Assembly (NCBI GenBank): GCA_033782935.1
Contig: JAWQEG010000508.1
Location: 429,501-493,500, forward strand
From: Petrolisthes cinctipes
Taxonomy: Eukaryota > Arthropoda > Malacostraca > Decapoda > Porcellanidae
DNA length: 64,000 nt
Reading direction: 5' to 3'
In this document: positions 37,501 to 50,850 of the stretch, one piece after another
Position numbering within the stretch: the first letter of the stretch is position 1
Layout of the letters: each line of letters opens with the position of its first letter
The notes under the pieces: model-generated
Database searches by the model: none
Told to the model about the DNA's origin: nothing
The model's input: the letters and a program-made list of their open reading frames with translations, nothing else
Translations under genes and position numbers: made by a program

Positions 37501-40500
37501 CATCTAAAATATCGATTTTCAGCATGTTTTGGGCCTGTATTTTGAAAATACTCTAACACTGAGTAGGCATGTACAGATTGCTTCTGGGACCCCAAAATAT
37601 TGAATTTTCGGGTGTTTTGAGCCTGAATTTGAGATATAAACGGGTACTGAAGATGCATGCACATATCGACTTTTGTGCACCTAAAAGATCGATTTTCAGT
37701 ATGTTATGAGCATGTATTTTGAAAATACTCTAACACGGAGTGTACATGTACAGATCGCTTCTGGGACCCCTAAATATCGAATTTTCGGGTGTTTTGGGAC
37801 TGAATTTGAGATATCGACTTTTTGGCACCTAAAAGATCGGTTTTTAGCATGTTTTTAGCCTATATTTTCAAAATATTCTAGCACTGTCCAGATTGCTTCT
37901 GGGACCCCAAAATATTGAATTTTCGGGTGTTTTGAGCCTGAATTTGAGATATAAACGGGTACAGAAGATACATGCACATATTGACTTTGGGCATCAAAAA
38001 TATCGATTTTCAGCATGTTTTGGGCTTGAATTTTGAAAATACTCTAACACGGAGTAAGCATGTACAGATCGCTTCTGGGACCCCAAAATATCGAATTTTC
38101 GGGTGTTTAGGGCCTGAATTTGAGATATAAACTGGTACAGAAGATGCATGCACATATCGACTTTTGGGCACCTAAAAGATCGATTTTCAGTATGTTTTTG
38201 GCCTGTATTTTGAAAATACTCTAACACGGAGTAGGCATGTTCAGATACCTTCTGGGACCTCTAAATATCTAATTTTCGGGTGTTTTGGGACTGAATTTGA
38301 TATATCGATTTTTTGGCACCTAAAATGTCGATTTTTAGCATGTTTTTAGCCTATATTTCGAAAATATTCTAGCACTGTTTAGGCATGTACAGATTGCTTC
38401 TGGGACCCCAAAATATTGAATTTTCGGGTGTTTTGAGCCTGAATTTGAGATATAAACGGGTACAGAAGATACATGCACATATTGACTTTGGGCATCTAAA
38501 ATATCGATTTTCAGCATGTTTTGGGCCTGTATTTTGAAAATACTCTAACACTGAGTAGGCATGTACAGATTGCTTCTGGGACCCCAAAATATTGAATTTT
38601 CGGGTGTTTTGAGCCTGAATTTGAGATATAAACGGGTACTGAAGATGCATGCATATATCGACTTTTGGGCACCTAAAAGATCGATTTTCAGTATGTTTTG
38701 AGCAGGTATTTTAAAAATACTCTAACACGGACTAGGCATGTACAGATCGCTTCTGGGACCCCTAAATATCGAATTTTCGGGTGTTTTGGGACTGAATTTG
38801 AGATATCGACTTTTTGGCACCTAAAAGATCGATTTTTAGCATGTTTTTAGCCTATATTTTGAAAATATTCTAGCACTGAGTAGGCATGTACAGATTGCTT
38901 CTGGGACCCCAAAATATTGAATTTTCGGGTGTTTTGAGCCTGAATTTGAGATATAAACGGGTACAGAAGATACATGCACATAATGACTTTGGGCACCAAA
39001 AATATCGATTTTCAGCATGTTTTGGGCCTGAATTTTGAAAATACTCTAACACGGAGTAGGCATGTACAGATCGCTTCTGGGACCACAAAATATCGAATTT
39101 TCGGGTGTTTAGGGCCAGAATTTGAGATATAAACGGGTTCAGAAGATGCATGCACATACCGACTTTTGGGCACCTAAGAGATCGATTTTCAGTATGTTTT
39201 TGGCCTCTTTTTTTAAAATACTCTAACACGGAGTAGGCATGTACAGATACCTTCTGGGACCTCTAAATATCGAATTTTCGGGTGTTTTGGGACTGAATTT
39301 GAGATATCGATTTTTTGGCACCTAAAATGTCGATTTTTAGCATGTTTTTAGCCTATATTGTGAAAATATTCTAGCACTGAGTAGGCATGTACAGATTGCT
39401 TCTGGGACCCCAAAATATTGAATTTTCGGGTGTTTTGAGCCTGAATTTGAGATATAAACGGGTACAGAAGATACATGCACATATTGACTTTGGGCATCTA
39501 AAATAACGATTTTCAGCATGTTTTGGGCCTGTATTTTGAAAATACTCTAACACTGAGTAGGCATGTACAGATTGCTTCTGGGACACCAAAATATTGAATT
39601 TTCGGGTGTTTTGAGCCTGAATTTGAGATATAAACGGGTACTGAAGATGCATGCACATATCGACTTTTGTGCACCTAAAAGATCGATTTTCAGTATGTTT
39701 TGAGCATGTATTTTGAAAATACTCTAACACGGACTAGGCATGTACAGATCGCTTCTGGGATCCCTAAATATCGAATTTTCGGGTGTTTTGGGACTGAATT
39801 TGAGATATCGACTTTTTGGCACCTAAAAGATCGATTTTCAGCATGTTTTTAGCCTATATTTTGAAAATATTCTAGCACTGAGTAGGCATGTACAGATTGC
39901 TTCTGGGACCCCAAAATATTGAATTTTCGGGTGTTTTCAGCCTGAATTTGAGATATAAACGGGTACAGAAGATACATGCACATATTGACTTTGGGCACCA
40001 AAAATATCGATTTTCAGCATGTTTTGGGCCTGAATTTTGAAAATACTCTAACACGGAGTAGGCATGTACAGATCGCTTCTGGGACCCCAAAATATCGAAT
40101 TTTCGGGTGTTTAGGGCCAGAATTTGAGATATAAACGGGTACAGAAGATACATGAACATATTGACTTTGGGCACCAAAAATATCGATTTTCAGCATGTTT
40201 TGGGGCTGAATTTTGAAAATACTCTAACACGGAGTAGGCATGTACAGATCGCTTCTGGGACCCCAAAATATCGAATTTTCGGGTGTTTAGGGCCAGAATT
40301 TGAGATATAAACTGGTACAGAAGATGCATGCACATATCGACTTTTGGGCACCTAAAAGATCGATTTTCAGTATGTTTTTGGCCTGTATTTTGAAAATACT
40401 CTAACACGGAGTAGGCATGTACAGATACCTTCTGGGACCTCTAAATATTTAATTTTCGGGTGTTTTGGGACTGAATTTGAGATATCGATTTTTTGGCACC

Positions 40501-40517
40501 TAAAATGTCGATTTTTA
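37346..40517. repeat. 3,172-bp super-repeat, copy a
   Basis: Units: 37346 (501, palindrome C), 37847 (491), 38338, 38839, 39340 (501 each), 39841 (677). Diagnostic variants are GCATGTTCAGATAC near 38237, AGCAGGTATTTTAAAAATAC near 38700, TGCACATAATGAC near 38974, GGCCTCTTTTTTTAAAAT near 39202 and GTGTTTTCAGCC near 39935. Confidence 0.9.
39841..40517. repeat. 677-bp tetramer of copy a
   Basis: Monomer starts are 39841, 40017, 40193 and 40370. Monomers 1 and 2 both end in GGGCACCAAAAATATCG, and the second has the private ATACATGAACATATTGAC change. Equivalent tetramers lie at 43013-43689, 45508-46184 and 48179-48855, always as the last unit of the super-repeat. Confidence 0.87.
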
Positions 40518-43500
40518 GCATGTTTTTAGCCTATATTTTGAAAATATTCTAGCACTGTGTAGGCATGTACAGATTGCTTCTGGGACCCCAAAATATTGAA
40601 TTTTCGGGTGTTTTGAGCCTGAATTTGAGATATAAACGGGTACAGAAGATACATGCACATATTGACTTTGGGCATCTAAAATATCGATTTTCAGCATGTT
40701 TTGGGCCTGTATTTTGAAAATACTCTAACACTGAGTAGGCATGTACAGATTGCTTCTGGGACCCCAAAATATTGAATTTTCGGGTGTTTTGAGCCTGAAT
40801 TTGAGATATAAACGGGTACTGAAGATGCATGCACATATCGACTTTTGTGCACCTAAAAGATCGATTTTCAGTATGTTATGAGCATGTATTTTGAAAATAC
40901 TCTAACACGGAGTGTACATGTACAGATCGCTTCTGGGACCCCTAAATATCGAATTTTCGGGTGTTTTGGGACTGAATTTGAGATATCGACTTTTTGGCAC
41001 CTAAAAGATCGGTTTTTAGCATGTTTTTAGCCTATATTTTGAAAATATTTTAGCACTGTACAGAATGCTTCTGGGACCCCAAAATATTGAATTTTCGGGT
41101 GTTTTGAGCCTGAATTTGAGATATAAACGGGTACAGAGGATACATGCACATATTGACTTTGGGCATCAAAAATATCGATTTTCAGCATGTTTTGGGCTTG
41201 AATTTTGAAAATACTCTAACACGGAGTAGGCATGTACAGATCGCTTCTGGGACCCCAAAATATCGAATTTTCGGGTGTTTAGGGCCAGAATTTGAGATAT
41301 AAACTGGTACAGAAGATGCATGCACATATCGACTTTTGGGCACCTAAAAGATCGATTTTCAGTATGTTTTTGGCCTGTATTTTGAAAATACTCTAACACG
41401 GAGTAGGCATGTTCAGATACGTTCTGGGACCTCTAAATATCTAATTTTCGGGTGTTTTGGGACTGAATTTGAGATATCGATTTTTTGGCACCTAAAATGT
41501 CGATTTTTAGCATGTTTTTAGCCTATACTTCGAAAATATTCTAGCACTGTGTAGGCATGTACAGATTGCTTCTGGGACCCCAAAATATTGAATTTTCGGG
41601 TGTTTTGAGCCTGAATTTGAGATATAAACGGGTACAGAAGATACATGCACATATTGACTTTGGGCATCTAAAATATCGATTTTCAGCATGTTTTGGGCCT
41701 GTATTTTGAAAATACTCTAACACTGAGTAGGCATGTACAGATTGCTTCTGGGACCCCAAAATATTGAATTTTCGGGTGTTTTGAGCCTGAATTTGAGATA
41801 TAAACGGGTACTGAAGATGCATGCACATATCGACTTTTGGGCACCTAAAAGATCTATTTTCAGTATGTTTTGAGCAGGTATTTTAAAAATACTCTAACAC
41901 GGACTAGGCATGTACAGATCGCTTCTGGGACCCCTAAATATCGAATTTTCGGGTGTTTTGGGACTGAATTTGAGATATCGACTTTTTGGCACCTAAAAGA
42001 TCGATTTTTAGCATGTTTTTAGCCTATATTTTGAAAATATTCTAGCACTGAGTAGGCATGTACAGATTGCTTCTGGGACCCCAAAATATTGAATTTTCGG
42101 GTGTTTTGAGCCTGAATTTGAGATATAAACGGGTACAGAAGATACATGCACATAATGACTTTGGGCACCAAAAATATCGATTTTCAGCATGTTTTGGGCC
42201 TGAATTTTGAAAATACTCTAACACGGAGTAGGCATGTACAGATCGCTTCTGGGACCACAAAATATCGAATTTTCGGGTGTTTAGGGCCAGAATTTGAGAT
42301 ATAAACGGGTACAGAAGATGCATGCACATACCGACTTTTGGGCACCTAAGAGATCGATTTTCAGTATGTTTTTGGCCTCTTTTTTTAAAATACTCTAACA
42401 CGGAGTAGGCATGTACAGATACCTTCTGGGACCTCTAAATATCGAATTTTCGGGTGTTTTGGGACTGAATTTGAGATATCGATTTTTTGGCACCTAAAAT
42501 GTCGATTTTTAGCATGTTTTTAGCCTATATTTTGAAAATATTCTAGCACTGTGTAGGCATGTACAGATTGCTTCTGGGACCCCCAAATATTGAATTTTCG
42601 GGTGTTTTGAGCCTGAATTTGAGATATAAACGGGTACAGAAGATACATGCACATATTGACTTTGGGCATCTAAAATAACGATTTTCAGCATGTTTTGGGC
42701 CTGTATTTTGAAAATACTCTAACACTGAGTAGGCATGTACAGATTGCTTCTGGGACACCAAAATATTGAATTTTCGGGTGTTTTGAGCCTGAATTTGAGA
42801 TATAAACGGGTACTGAAGATGCATGCACATATCGACTTTTGTGCACCTAAAAGATCGATTTTCAGTATGTTTTGAGCATGTATTTTGAAAATACTCTAAC
42901 ACGGACTAGGCATGTACAGATCGCTTCTGGGATCCCTAAATATCGAATTTTCGGGTGTTTTGGGACTGAATTTGAGATATCGACTTTTTGGCACCTAAAA
43001 GATCGATTTTCAGCATGTTTTTAGCCTATATTTTGAAAATATTCTAGCACTGAGTAGGCATGTACAGATTGCTTCTGGGACCCCAAAATATTGAATTTTC
43101 GGGTGTTTTGAGCCTGAATTTGAGATATAAACGGGTACAGAAGATACATGCACATATTGACTTTGGGCACCAAAAATATCGATTTTCAGCATGTTTTGGG
43201 CCTGAATTTTGAAAATACTCTAACACGGAGTAGGCATGTACAGATCGCTTCTGGGACCCCAAAATATCGAATTTTCGGGTGTTTAGGGCCAGAATTTGAG
43301 ATATAAACGGGTACAGAAGATACATGAACATATTGACTTTGGGCACCAAAAATATCGATTTTCAGCATGTTTTGGGGCTGAATTTTGAAAATACTCTAAC
43401 ACGGAGTAGGCATGTACAGATCGCTTCTGGGACCCCAAAATATCGAATTTTCGGGTGTTTAGGGCCAGAATTTGAGATATAAACTGGTACAGAAGATGCA

Positions 43501-43689
43501 TGCACATATCGACTTTTGGGCACCTAAAACATCGATTTTCAGTATGTTTTTGGCCTGTATTTTGAAAATACTCTAACACGGAGTAGGCATGTACAGATAC
43601 CTTCTGGGACCTCTAAATATTTAATTTTCGGTTGTTTTGGGACTGAATTTGAGATATCGATTTTTTGGCACCTAAAATGTCGATTTTTA
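40518..43689. repeat. 3,172-bp super-repeat, copy b
   Basis: Same unit order and sizes as copy a: 40518 (501), 41019 (491), 41510, 42011, 42512 (501 each), 43013 (677). It shares the GTTCAGATAC, AGCAGGTATTTTAAAAATAC, CATAATGAC and CTCTTTTTTTAAAAT variants. It has its own changes, including AAAACATCG near 43525 and CGGTTGTTTT near 43628, and lacks GTGTTTTCAGCC. Confidence 0.9.
43013..43689. repeat. 677-bp tetramer of copy b
   Basis: Same structure as 39841 and the same ATACATGAACAT variant. It has GAGCCTG where copies a and c have CAGCCTG. Confidence 0.87.
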
Positions 43690-46184
43690 GCATGTTTTTA
43701 GCCTATATTTTGAAAATATTCTAGCACTGTGTAGGCATGTACAGATTGCTTCTGGGACCCCAAAATATTGAATTTTCGGGTGTTTTGAGCCTGAATTTGA
43801 GATATAAACGGGTACAGAAGATACATGCACATATTGACTTTGGGCATCTAAAATATCGATTTTCAGCATGTTTTGGGCCTGAATTTTGAAAATACTCTAA
43901 CACTGAGTAGGCATGTACAGATTGCTTCTGGGACCCCAAAATATTGAATTTTCGGGTGTTTTGAGCCTGAATTTGAGATATAAACGGGTACTGAAGATGC
44001 ATGCACATATCGACTTTTGTGCACCTAAAAGATCGATTTTCAGTATGTTATGAGCATGTATTTTGAAAATACTCTAACACGGAGTGTACATGTACAGATC
44101 GCTTCTGGGACCCCTAAATATCGAATTTTCGGGTGTTTTGGGACTGAATTTGAGATATCGACTTTTTGGCACCTAAAAGATCGGTTTTTAGCATGTTTTT
44201 AGCCTATATTTTGAAAATATTTTAGCACTGTACAGATTGCTTCTGGGACCCCAAAATATTGAATTTTCGGGTGTTTTGAGCCTGAATTTGAGATATAAAC
44301 GGGTACAGAAGATACATGCACATATTGACTTTGGGCATCAAAAATATCGATTTTCAGCATGTTTTGGGCTTGAATTTTGAAAATACTCTAACACGGAGTA
44401 GGCATGTACAGATCGCTTCTGGGACCCCAAAATATCGAATTTTCGGGTGTTTAGGGCCAGAATTTGAGATATAAACTGGTACAGAAGATGCATGCACATA
44501 TCGACTTTTGGGCACCTAAAAGATCGATTTTCAGTATGTTTTTGGCCTGTATTTTGAAAATACTCTAACACGGAGTAGGCATGTTCAGATACGTTCTGGG
44601 ACCTCTAAATATCTAATTTTCGGGTGTTTTGGGACTGAATTTGAGATATCGATTTTTTGGCACCTAAAATGTCGATTTTTAGCATGTTTTTAGCCTATAT
44701 TTCGAAAATATTCTAGCACTGTGTAGGCATGTACAGATTGCTTCTGGGACCCCAAAATATTGAATTTTCGGGTGTTTTGAGCCTGAATTTGAGATATAAA
44801 CGGGTACAGAAGATACATGCACATATTGACTTTGGGCACCAAAAATATCGATTTTCAGCATGTTTTGGGCCTGAATTTTGAAAATACTCTAACACGGAGT
44901 AGGCATGTACAGATCGCTTCTGGGACCCCAAAATATCGAATTTTCGGGTGTTTAGGGCCAGAATTTGAGATATAAACGGGTACAGAAGATGCATGCACAT
45001 ATCGACTTTTGGGCACCTAAAAGATCGATTTTCAGTATGTTTTTGGCCTGTATTTTGAAAATACTCTAACACGGAGTAGGCATGTACAGATACCTTCTGG
45101 GACCTCTAAATATCGAATTTTCGGGTGTTTTGGGACTGAATTTGAGATATCGATTTTTTGGCACCTAAAATGTCGATTTTTAGCATGTTTTTAGCCTATA
45201 TTTTGAAAATATTCTAGCACTGAGTAGGCATGTACAGATTGCTTCTGGGACACCAAAATATTGAATTTTCGGGTGTTTTGAGCCTGAATTTGAGATATAA
45301 ACGGGTACTGAAGATGCATGCACATATCGACTTTTGTGCACCTAAAAGATCGATTTTCAGTATGTTTTGAGCATGTATTTTGAAAATACTCTAACACGGA
45401 CTAGGCATGTACAGATCGCTTCTGGGATCCCTAAATATCGAATTTTCGGGTGTTTTGGGACTGAATTTGAGATATCGACTTTTTGGCACCTAAAAGATCG
45501 ATTTTCAGCATGTTTTTAGCCTATATTTTGAAAATATTCTAGCACTGAGTAGGCATGTACAGATTGCTTCTGGGACCCCAAAATATTGAATTTTCGGGTG
45601 TTTTCAGCCTGAATTTGAGATATAAACGGGTACAGAAGATACATGCACATATTGACTTTGGGCACCAAAAATATCGATTTTCAGCATGTTTTGGGCCTGA
45701 ATTTTGAAAATACTCTAACACGGAGTAGGCATGTACAGATCGCTTCTGGGACCCCAAAATATCGAATTTTCGGGTGTTTAGGGCCAGAATTTGAGATATA
45801 AACGGGTACAGAAGATACATGAACATATTGACTTTGGGCACCAAAAATATCGATTTTCAGCATGTTTTGGGGCTGAATTTTGAAAATACTCTAACACGGA
45901 GTAGGCATGTACAGATCGCTTCTGGGACCCCAAAATATCGAATTTTCGGGTGTTTAGGGCCAGAATTTGAGATATAAACTGGTACAGAAGATGCATGCAC
46001 ATATCGACTTTTGGGCACCTAAAAGATCGATTTTCAGTATGTTTTTGGCCTGTATTTTGAAAATACTCTAACACGGAGTAGGCATGTACAGATACCTTCT
46101 GGGACCTCTAAATATTTAATTTTCGGGTGTTTTGGGACTGAATTTGAGATATCGATTTTTTGGCACCTAAAATGTCGATTTTTA
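43690..46184. repeat. Deleted super-repeat, copy c (2,495 bp)
   Basis: Units: 43690 (501), 44191 (491), 44682 (501), 45183 (325), 45508 (677). Against 3,172 bp it has lost 677 bp. The 325-bp unit at 45183 joins an A head to a type I B end, then C. It shares GTGTTTTCAGCC (near 45599) with copy a but not with b or d. Confidence 0.87.
45508..46184. repeat. 677-bp tetramer of copy c
   Basis: Same structure as 39841, with the CAGCCTG variant (near 45604) and the ATACATGAACAT variant. Confidence 0.87.
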
Positions 46185-48855
46185 GCATGTTTTTAGCCTA
46201 TATTTTGAAAATATTCTAGCACTGTGTAGGCATGTACAGATTGCTTCTGGGACCCCAAAATATTGAATTTTCGGGTGTTTTGAGCCTGAATTTGAGATAT
46301 AAACGGGTACAGAAGATACATGCACATATTGACTTTGGGCATCTAAAATATCGATTTTCAGCATGTTTTGGGCCTGTATTTTGAAAATACTCTAACACTG
46401 AGTAGGCATGTACAGATTGCTTCTGGGACCCCAAAATATTGAATTTTCGGGTGTTTTGAGCCTGAATTTGAGATATAAACGGGTACTGAAGATGCATGCA
46501 CATATCGACTTTTGTGCACCTAAAAGATCGATTTTCAGTATGTTATGAGCATGTATTTTGAAAATACTCTAACACGGAGTGTACATGTACAGATCGCTTC
46601 TGGGACCCCTAAATATCGAATTTTCGGGTGTTTTGGGACTGAATTTGAGATATCGACTTTTTGGCACCTAAAAGATCGGTTTTTAGCATGTTTTTAGCCT
46701 ATATTTTGAAAATATTTTAGCACTGTACAGAATGCTTCTGGGACCCCAAAATATTGAATTTTCGGGTGTTTTGAGCCTGAATTTGAGATATAAACGGGTA
46801 CAGAAGATACATGCACATATTGACTTTGGGCATCAAAAATATCGATTTTCAGCATGTTTTGGGCTTGAATTTTGAAAATACTCTAACACGGAGTAGGCAT
46901 GTACAGATCGCTTCTGGGACCCCAAAATATCGAATTCTCGGGTGTTTAGGGCCAGAATTTGAGATATAAACTGGTACAGAAGATGCATGCACATATCGAC
47001 TTTTGGGCACCTAAAAGATCGATTTTCAGTATGTTTTTGGCCTGTATTTTGAAAATACTCTAACACGGAGTAGGCATGTTCAGATACGTTCTGGGACCCC
47101 TAAATATCGAATTTTCGGGTGTTTTGGGACTGAATTTGAGATATCGACTTTTTGGCACCTAAAAGATCGATTTTTAGCATGTTTTTAGCCTATATTTTGA
47201 AAATATTCTAGCACTGAGTAGGCATGTACAGATTGCTTCTGGGACCCCAAAATATTGAATTTTCGGGTGTTTTGAGCCTGAATTTGAGATATAAACGGGT
47301 ACAGAAGATACATGCACATAATGACTTTGGGCACCAAAAATATCGATTTTCAGCATGTTTTGGGCCTGAATTTTGAAAATACTCTAACACGGAGTAGGCA
47401 TGTACAGATCGCTTCTGGGACCACAAAATATCGAATTTTCGGGTGTTTAGGGCCAGAATTTGAGATATAAACGGGTACAGAAGATGCATGCACATACCGA
47501 CTTTTGGGCACCTAAGAGATCGATTTTCAGTATGTTTTTGGCCTCTTTTTTTAAAATACTCTAACACGGAGTAGGCATGTACAGATACCTTCTGGGACCT
47601 CTAAATATCGAATTTTCGGGTGTTTTGGGACTGAATTTGAGATATCGATTTTTTGGCACCTAAAATGTCGATTTTTAGCATGTTTTTAGCCTATATTTTG
47701 AAAATATTCTAGCACTGTGTAGGCATGTACAGATTGCTTCTGGGACCCCCAAATATTGAATTTTCGGGTGTTTTGAGCCTGAATTTGAGATATAAACGGG
47801 TACAGAAGATACATGCACATATTGACTTTGGGCATCTAAAATAACGATTTTCAGCATGTTTTGGGCCTGTATTTTGAAAATACTCTAACACTGAGTAGGC
47901 ATGTACAGATTGCTTCTGGGACACCAAAATATTGAATTTTCGGGTGTTTTGAGCCTGAATTTGAGATATAAACGGGTACTGAAGATGCATGCACATATCG
48001 ACTTTTGTGCACCTAAAAGATCGATTTTCAGTATGTTTTGAGCATGTATTTTGAAAATACTCTAACACGGACTAGGCATGTACAGATCGCTTCTGGGATC
48101 CCTAAATATCGAATTTTCGGGTGTTTTGGGACTGAATTTGAGATATCGACTTTTTGGCACCTAAAAGATCGATTTTCAGCATGTTTTTAGCCTATATTTT
48201 GAAAATATTCTAGCACTGAGTAGGCATGTACAGATTGCTTCTGGGACCCCAAAATATTGAATTTTCGGGTGTTTTGAGCCTGAATTTGAGATATAAACGG
48301 GTACAGAAGATACATGCACATATTGACTTTGGGCACCAAAAATATCGATTTTCAGCATGTTTTGGGCCTGAATTTTGAAAATACTCTAACACGGAGTAGG
48401 CATGTACAGATCGCTTCTGGGACCCCAAAATATCGAATTTTCGGGTGTTTAGGGCCAGAATTTGAGATATAAACGGGTACAGAAGATACATGAACATATT
48501 GACTTTGGGCACCAAAAATATCGATTTTCAGCATGTTTTGGGGCTGAATTTTGAAAATACTCTAACACGGAGTAGGCATGTACAGATCGCTTCTGGGACC
48601 CCAAAATATCGAATTTTCGGGTGTTTAGGGCCAGAATTTGAGATATAAACTGGTACAGAAGATGCATGCACATATCGACTTTTGGGCACCTAAAACATCG
48701 ATTTTCAGTATGTTTTTGGCCTGTATTTTGAAAATACTCTAACACGGAGTAGGCATGTACAGATACCTTCTGGGACCTCTAAATATTTAATTTTCGGTTG
48801 TTTCGGGACTGAATTTGAGATATCGATTTTTTGGCACCTAAAATGTCGATTTTTA
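46185..48855. repeat. Deleted super-repeat, copy d (2,671 bp)
   Basis: Units: 46185 (501), 46686 (491), 47177 (501), 47678 (501), 48179 (677). It lacks one 501-bp unit relative to copies a and b. From 47177 on it matches copy b at offset 5,166, including AAAACATCG near 48691. Confidence 0.87.
48179..48855. repeat. 677-bp tetramer of copy d
   Basis: Same structure as 43013 and shares its AAAACATCG and CGGTTG variants at offset 5,166, showing that it was copied from that unit or that both come from a recent common source. Confidence 0.87.
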
Positions 48856-50850
48856 GCATGTTTTTAGCCTATATTTTGAAAATATTCTAGCACTGTGTAG
48901 GCATGTACAGATTGCTTCTGGGACCCCAAAATATTGAATTTTCGGGTGTTTTGAGACTGAATTTGAGATATAAACGGGTACAGAAGATACATGCACATAT
49001 TGACTTTGGGCATCTAAAATATCGATTTTCAGCATGTTTTGGGCCTGAATTTTGAAAATACTCTAACACTGAGTAGGCATGTACAGATTGCTTCTGGGAC
49101 CCCAAAATATTGAATTTTCGGGTGTTTTGAGCCTGAATTTGAGATATAAACGGGTACTGAAGATGCATGCACATATCGACTTTTGTGCACCTAAAAGATC
49201 GATTTTCAGTATGTTATGAGCATGTATTTTGAAAATACTCTAACACGGAGTGTACATGTACAGATCGCTTCTGGGACCCCTAAATATCGAATTTTCGGGT
49301 GTTTTGGGACTGAATTTGAGATATCGACTTTTTGGCACCTAAAAGATCGGTTTTTAGCATGTTTTTAGCCTATATTTTGAAAATATTTTAGCACTGTACA
49401 GATTGCTTCTGGGACCCCAAAATATTGAATTTTCGGGTGTTTTGAGCCTGAATTTGAGATATAAACGGGTACAGAAGATACATGCACATATTGACTTTGG
49501 GCATCAAAAATATCGATTTTCAGCATGTTTTGGGCTTGAATTTTGAAAATACTCTAACACGGAGTAGGCATGTACAGATCGCTTCTGGGACCCCAAAATA
49601 ACGAATTTTCGGGTGTTTAGGGCCAGAATTTGAGATATAAACTGGTACAGAAGATGCATGCACATATCGACTTTTGGGCACCTAAAAGATCGATTTTCAG
49701 TATGTTTTTGGCCTGTATTTTGAAAATACTCTAACACGGAGTAGGCATGTTCAGATACGTTCTGGGACCTCTAAATATCTAATTTTCGGGTGTTTTGGGA
49801 CTGAATTTGAGATATCGATTTTTTGGCACCTAAAATTTCGATTTTTAGCATGTTTTTAGCCTATATTTCGAAAATATTCTAGCACTGTGTAGGCATGTAC
49901 AGATTGCTTCTGGGACCCCAAAATATTGAATTTTCGGGTGTTTTGAGCCTGAATTTGAGATATAAACGGGTACAGAAGATACATGCACATATTGACTTTG
50001 GGCACCAAAAATATCGATTTTCAGCATGTTTTGGGCCTGAATTTTGAAAATACTCTAACACGGAGTAGGCATGTACAGATCGCTTCTGGGACCCCAAAAT
50101 ATCGAATTTTCGGGTGTTTAGGGCCAGAATTTGAGATATAAACGGGTACAGAAGATGCATGCACATATCGACTTTTGGGCACCTAAAAGATCGATTTTCA
50201 GTATGTTTTTGGCCTGTATTTTGAAAATACTCTAACACGGAGTAGGCATGTACAGATACCTTCTGGGACCTCTAAATATCGAATTTTCGGGTGTTTTGGG
50301 ACTGAATTTGAGATATCGATTTTTTTAGCACCTAAAAGATCGATTTTTAGCATGTTTTTAGCCTATTTTTTGAAAATATTCTAGCACTGTGTAGGCATGT
50401 ACAGATTGCTTCTGGGACCCCAAAATATTGAATTTTCGGGTGTTTTGAGCCTGAATTTGAGATATAAACGGGTACAGAAGATACATGCACATATTGACTT
50501 TGGGCACCAAAAATATCGATTTTCAGCATGTTTTGGGCCTGAATTTTGAAAATACTCTAACACGGAGTAGGCATGTACAGATCGCTTCTGGGACCCCAAA
50601 ATATCGAATTTTCAGGTGTTTAGGGCCCGAATTTGAGATATAAACGGGTACAGAAGATGCATGCACATATCGACTTTTGGGCACCTAAAAGATCGTTTTT
50701 CAGTATGTTTTTGGCCTGTATTTTGAAAATACTCTAACACGGAGTAGGCATGTACAGATACCTTCTGGGACCTCTAAATATCTAATTTTCGGGTGTTTTG
50801 GGACTGAATTTGAGATATCGATTTTTTGGCACCTAAAATGTCGATTTTTA
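48856..50850. repeat. Partial super-repeat, copy e
   Basis: Units: 48856 (501), 49357 (491), 49848 (502), 50350 (501). It matches copy c at offset 5,166 up to about 50349 and then departs. The C ending at 50349 has one extra base in ATCGATTTTTTTAGCACC, and the same change recurs near 52471. Confidence 0.82.
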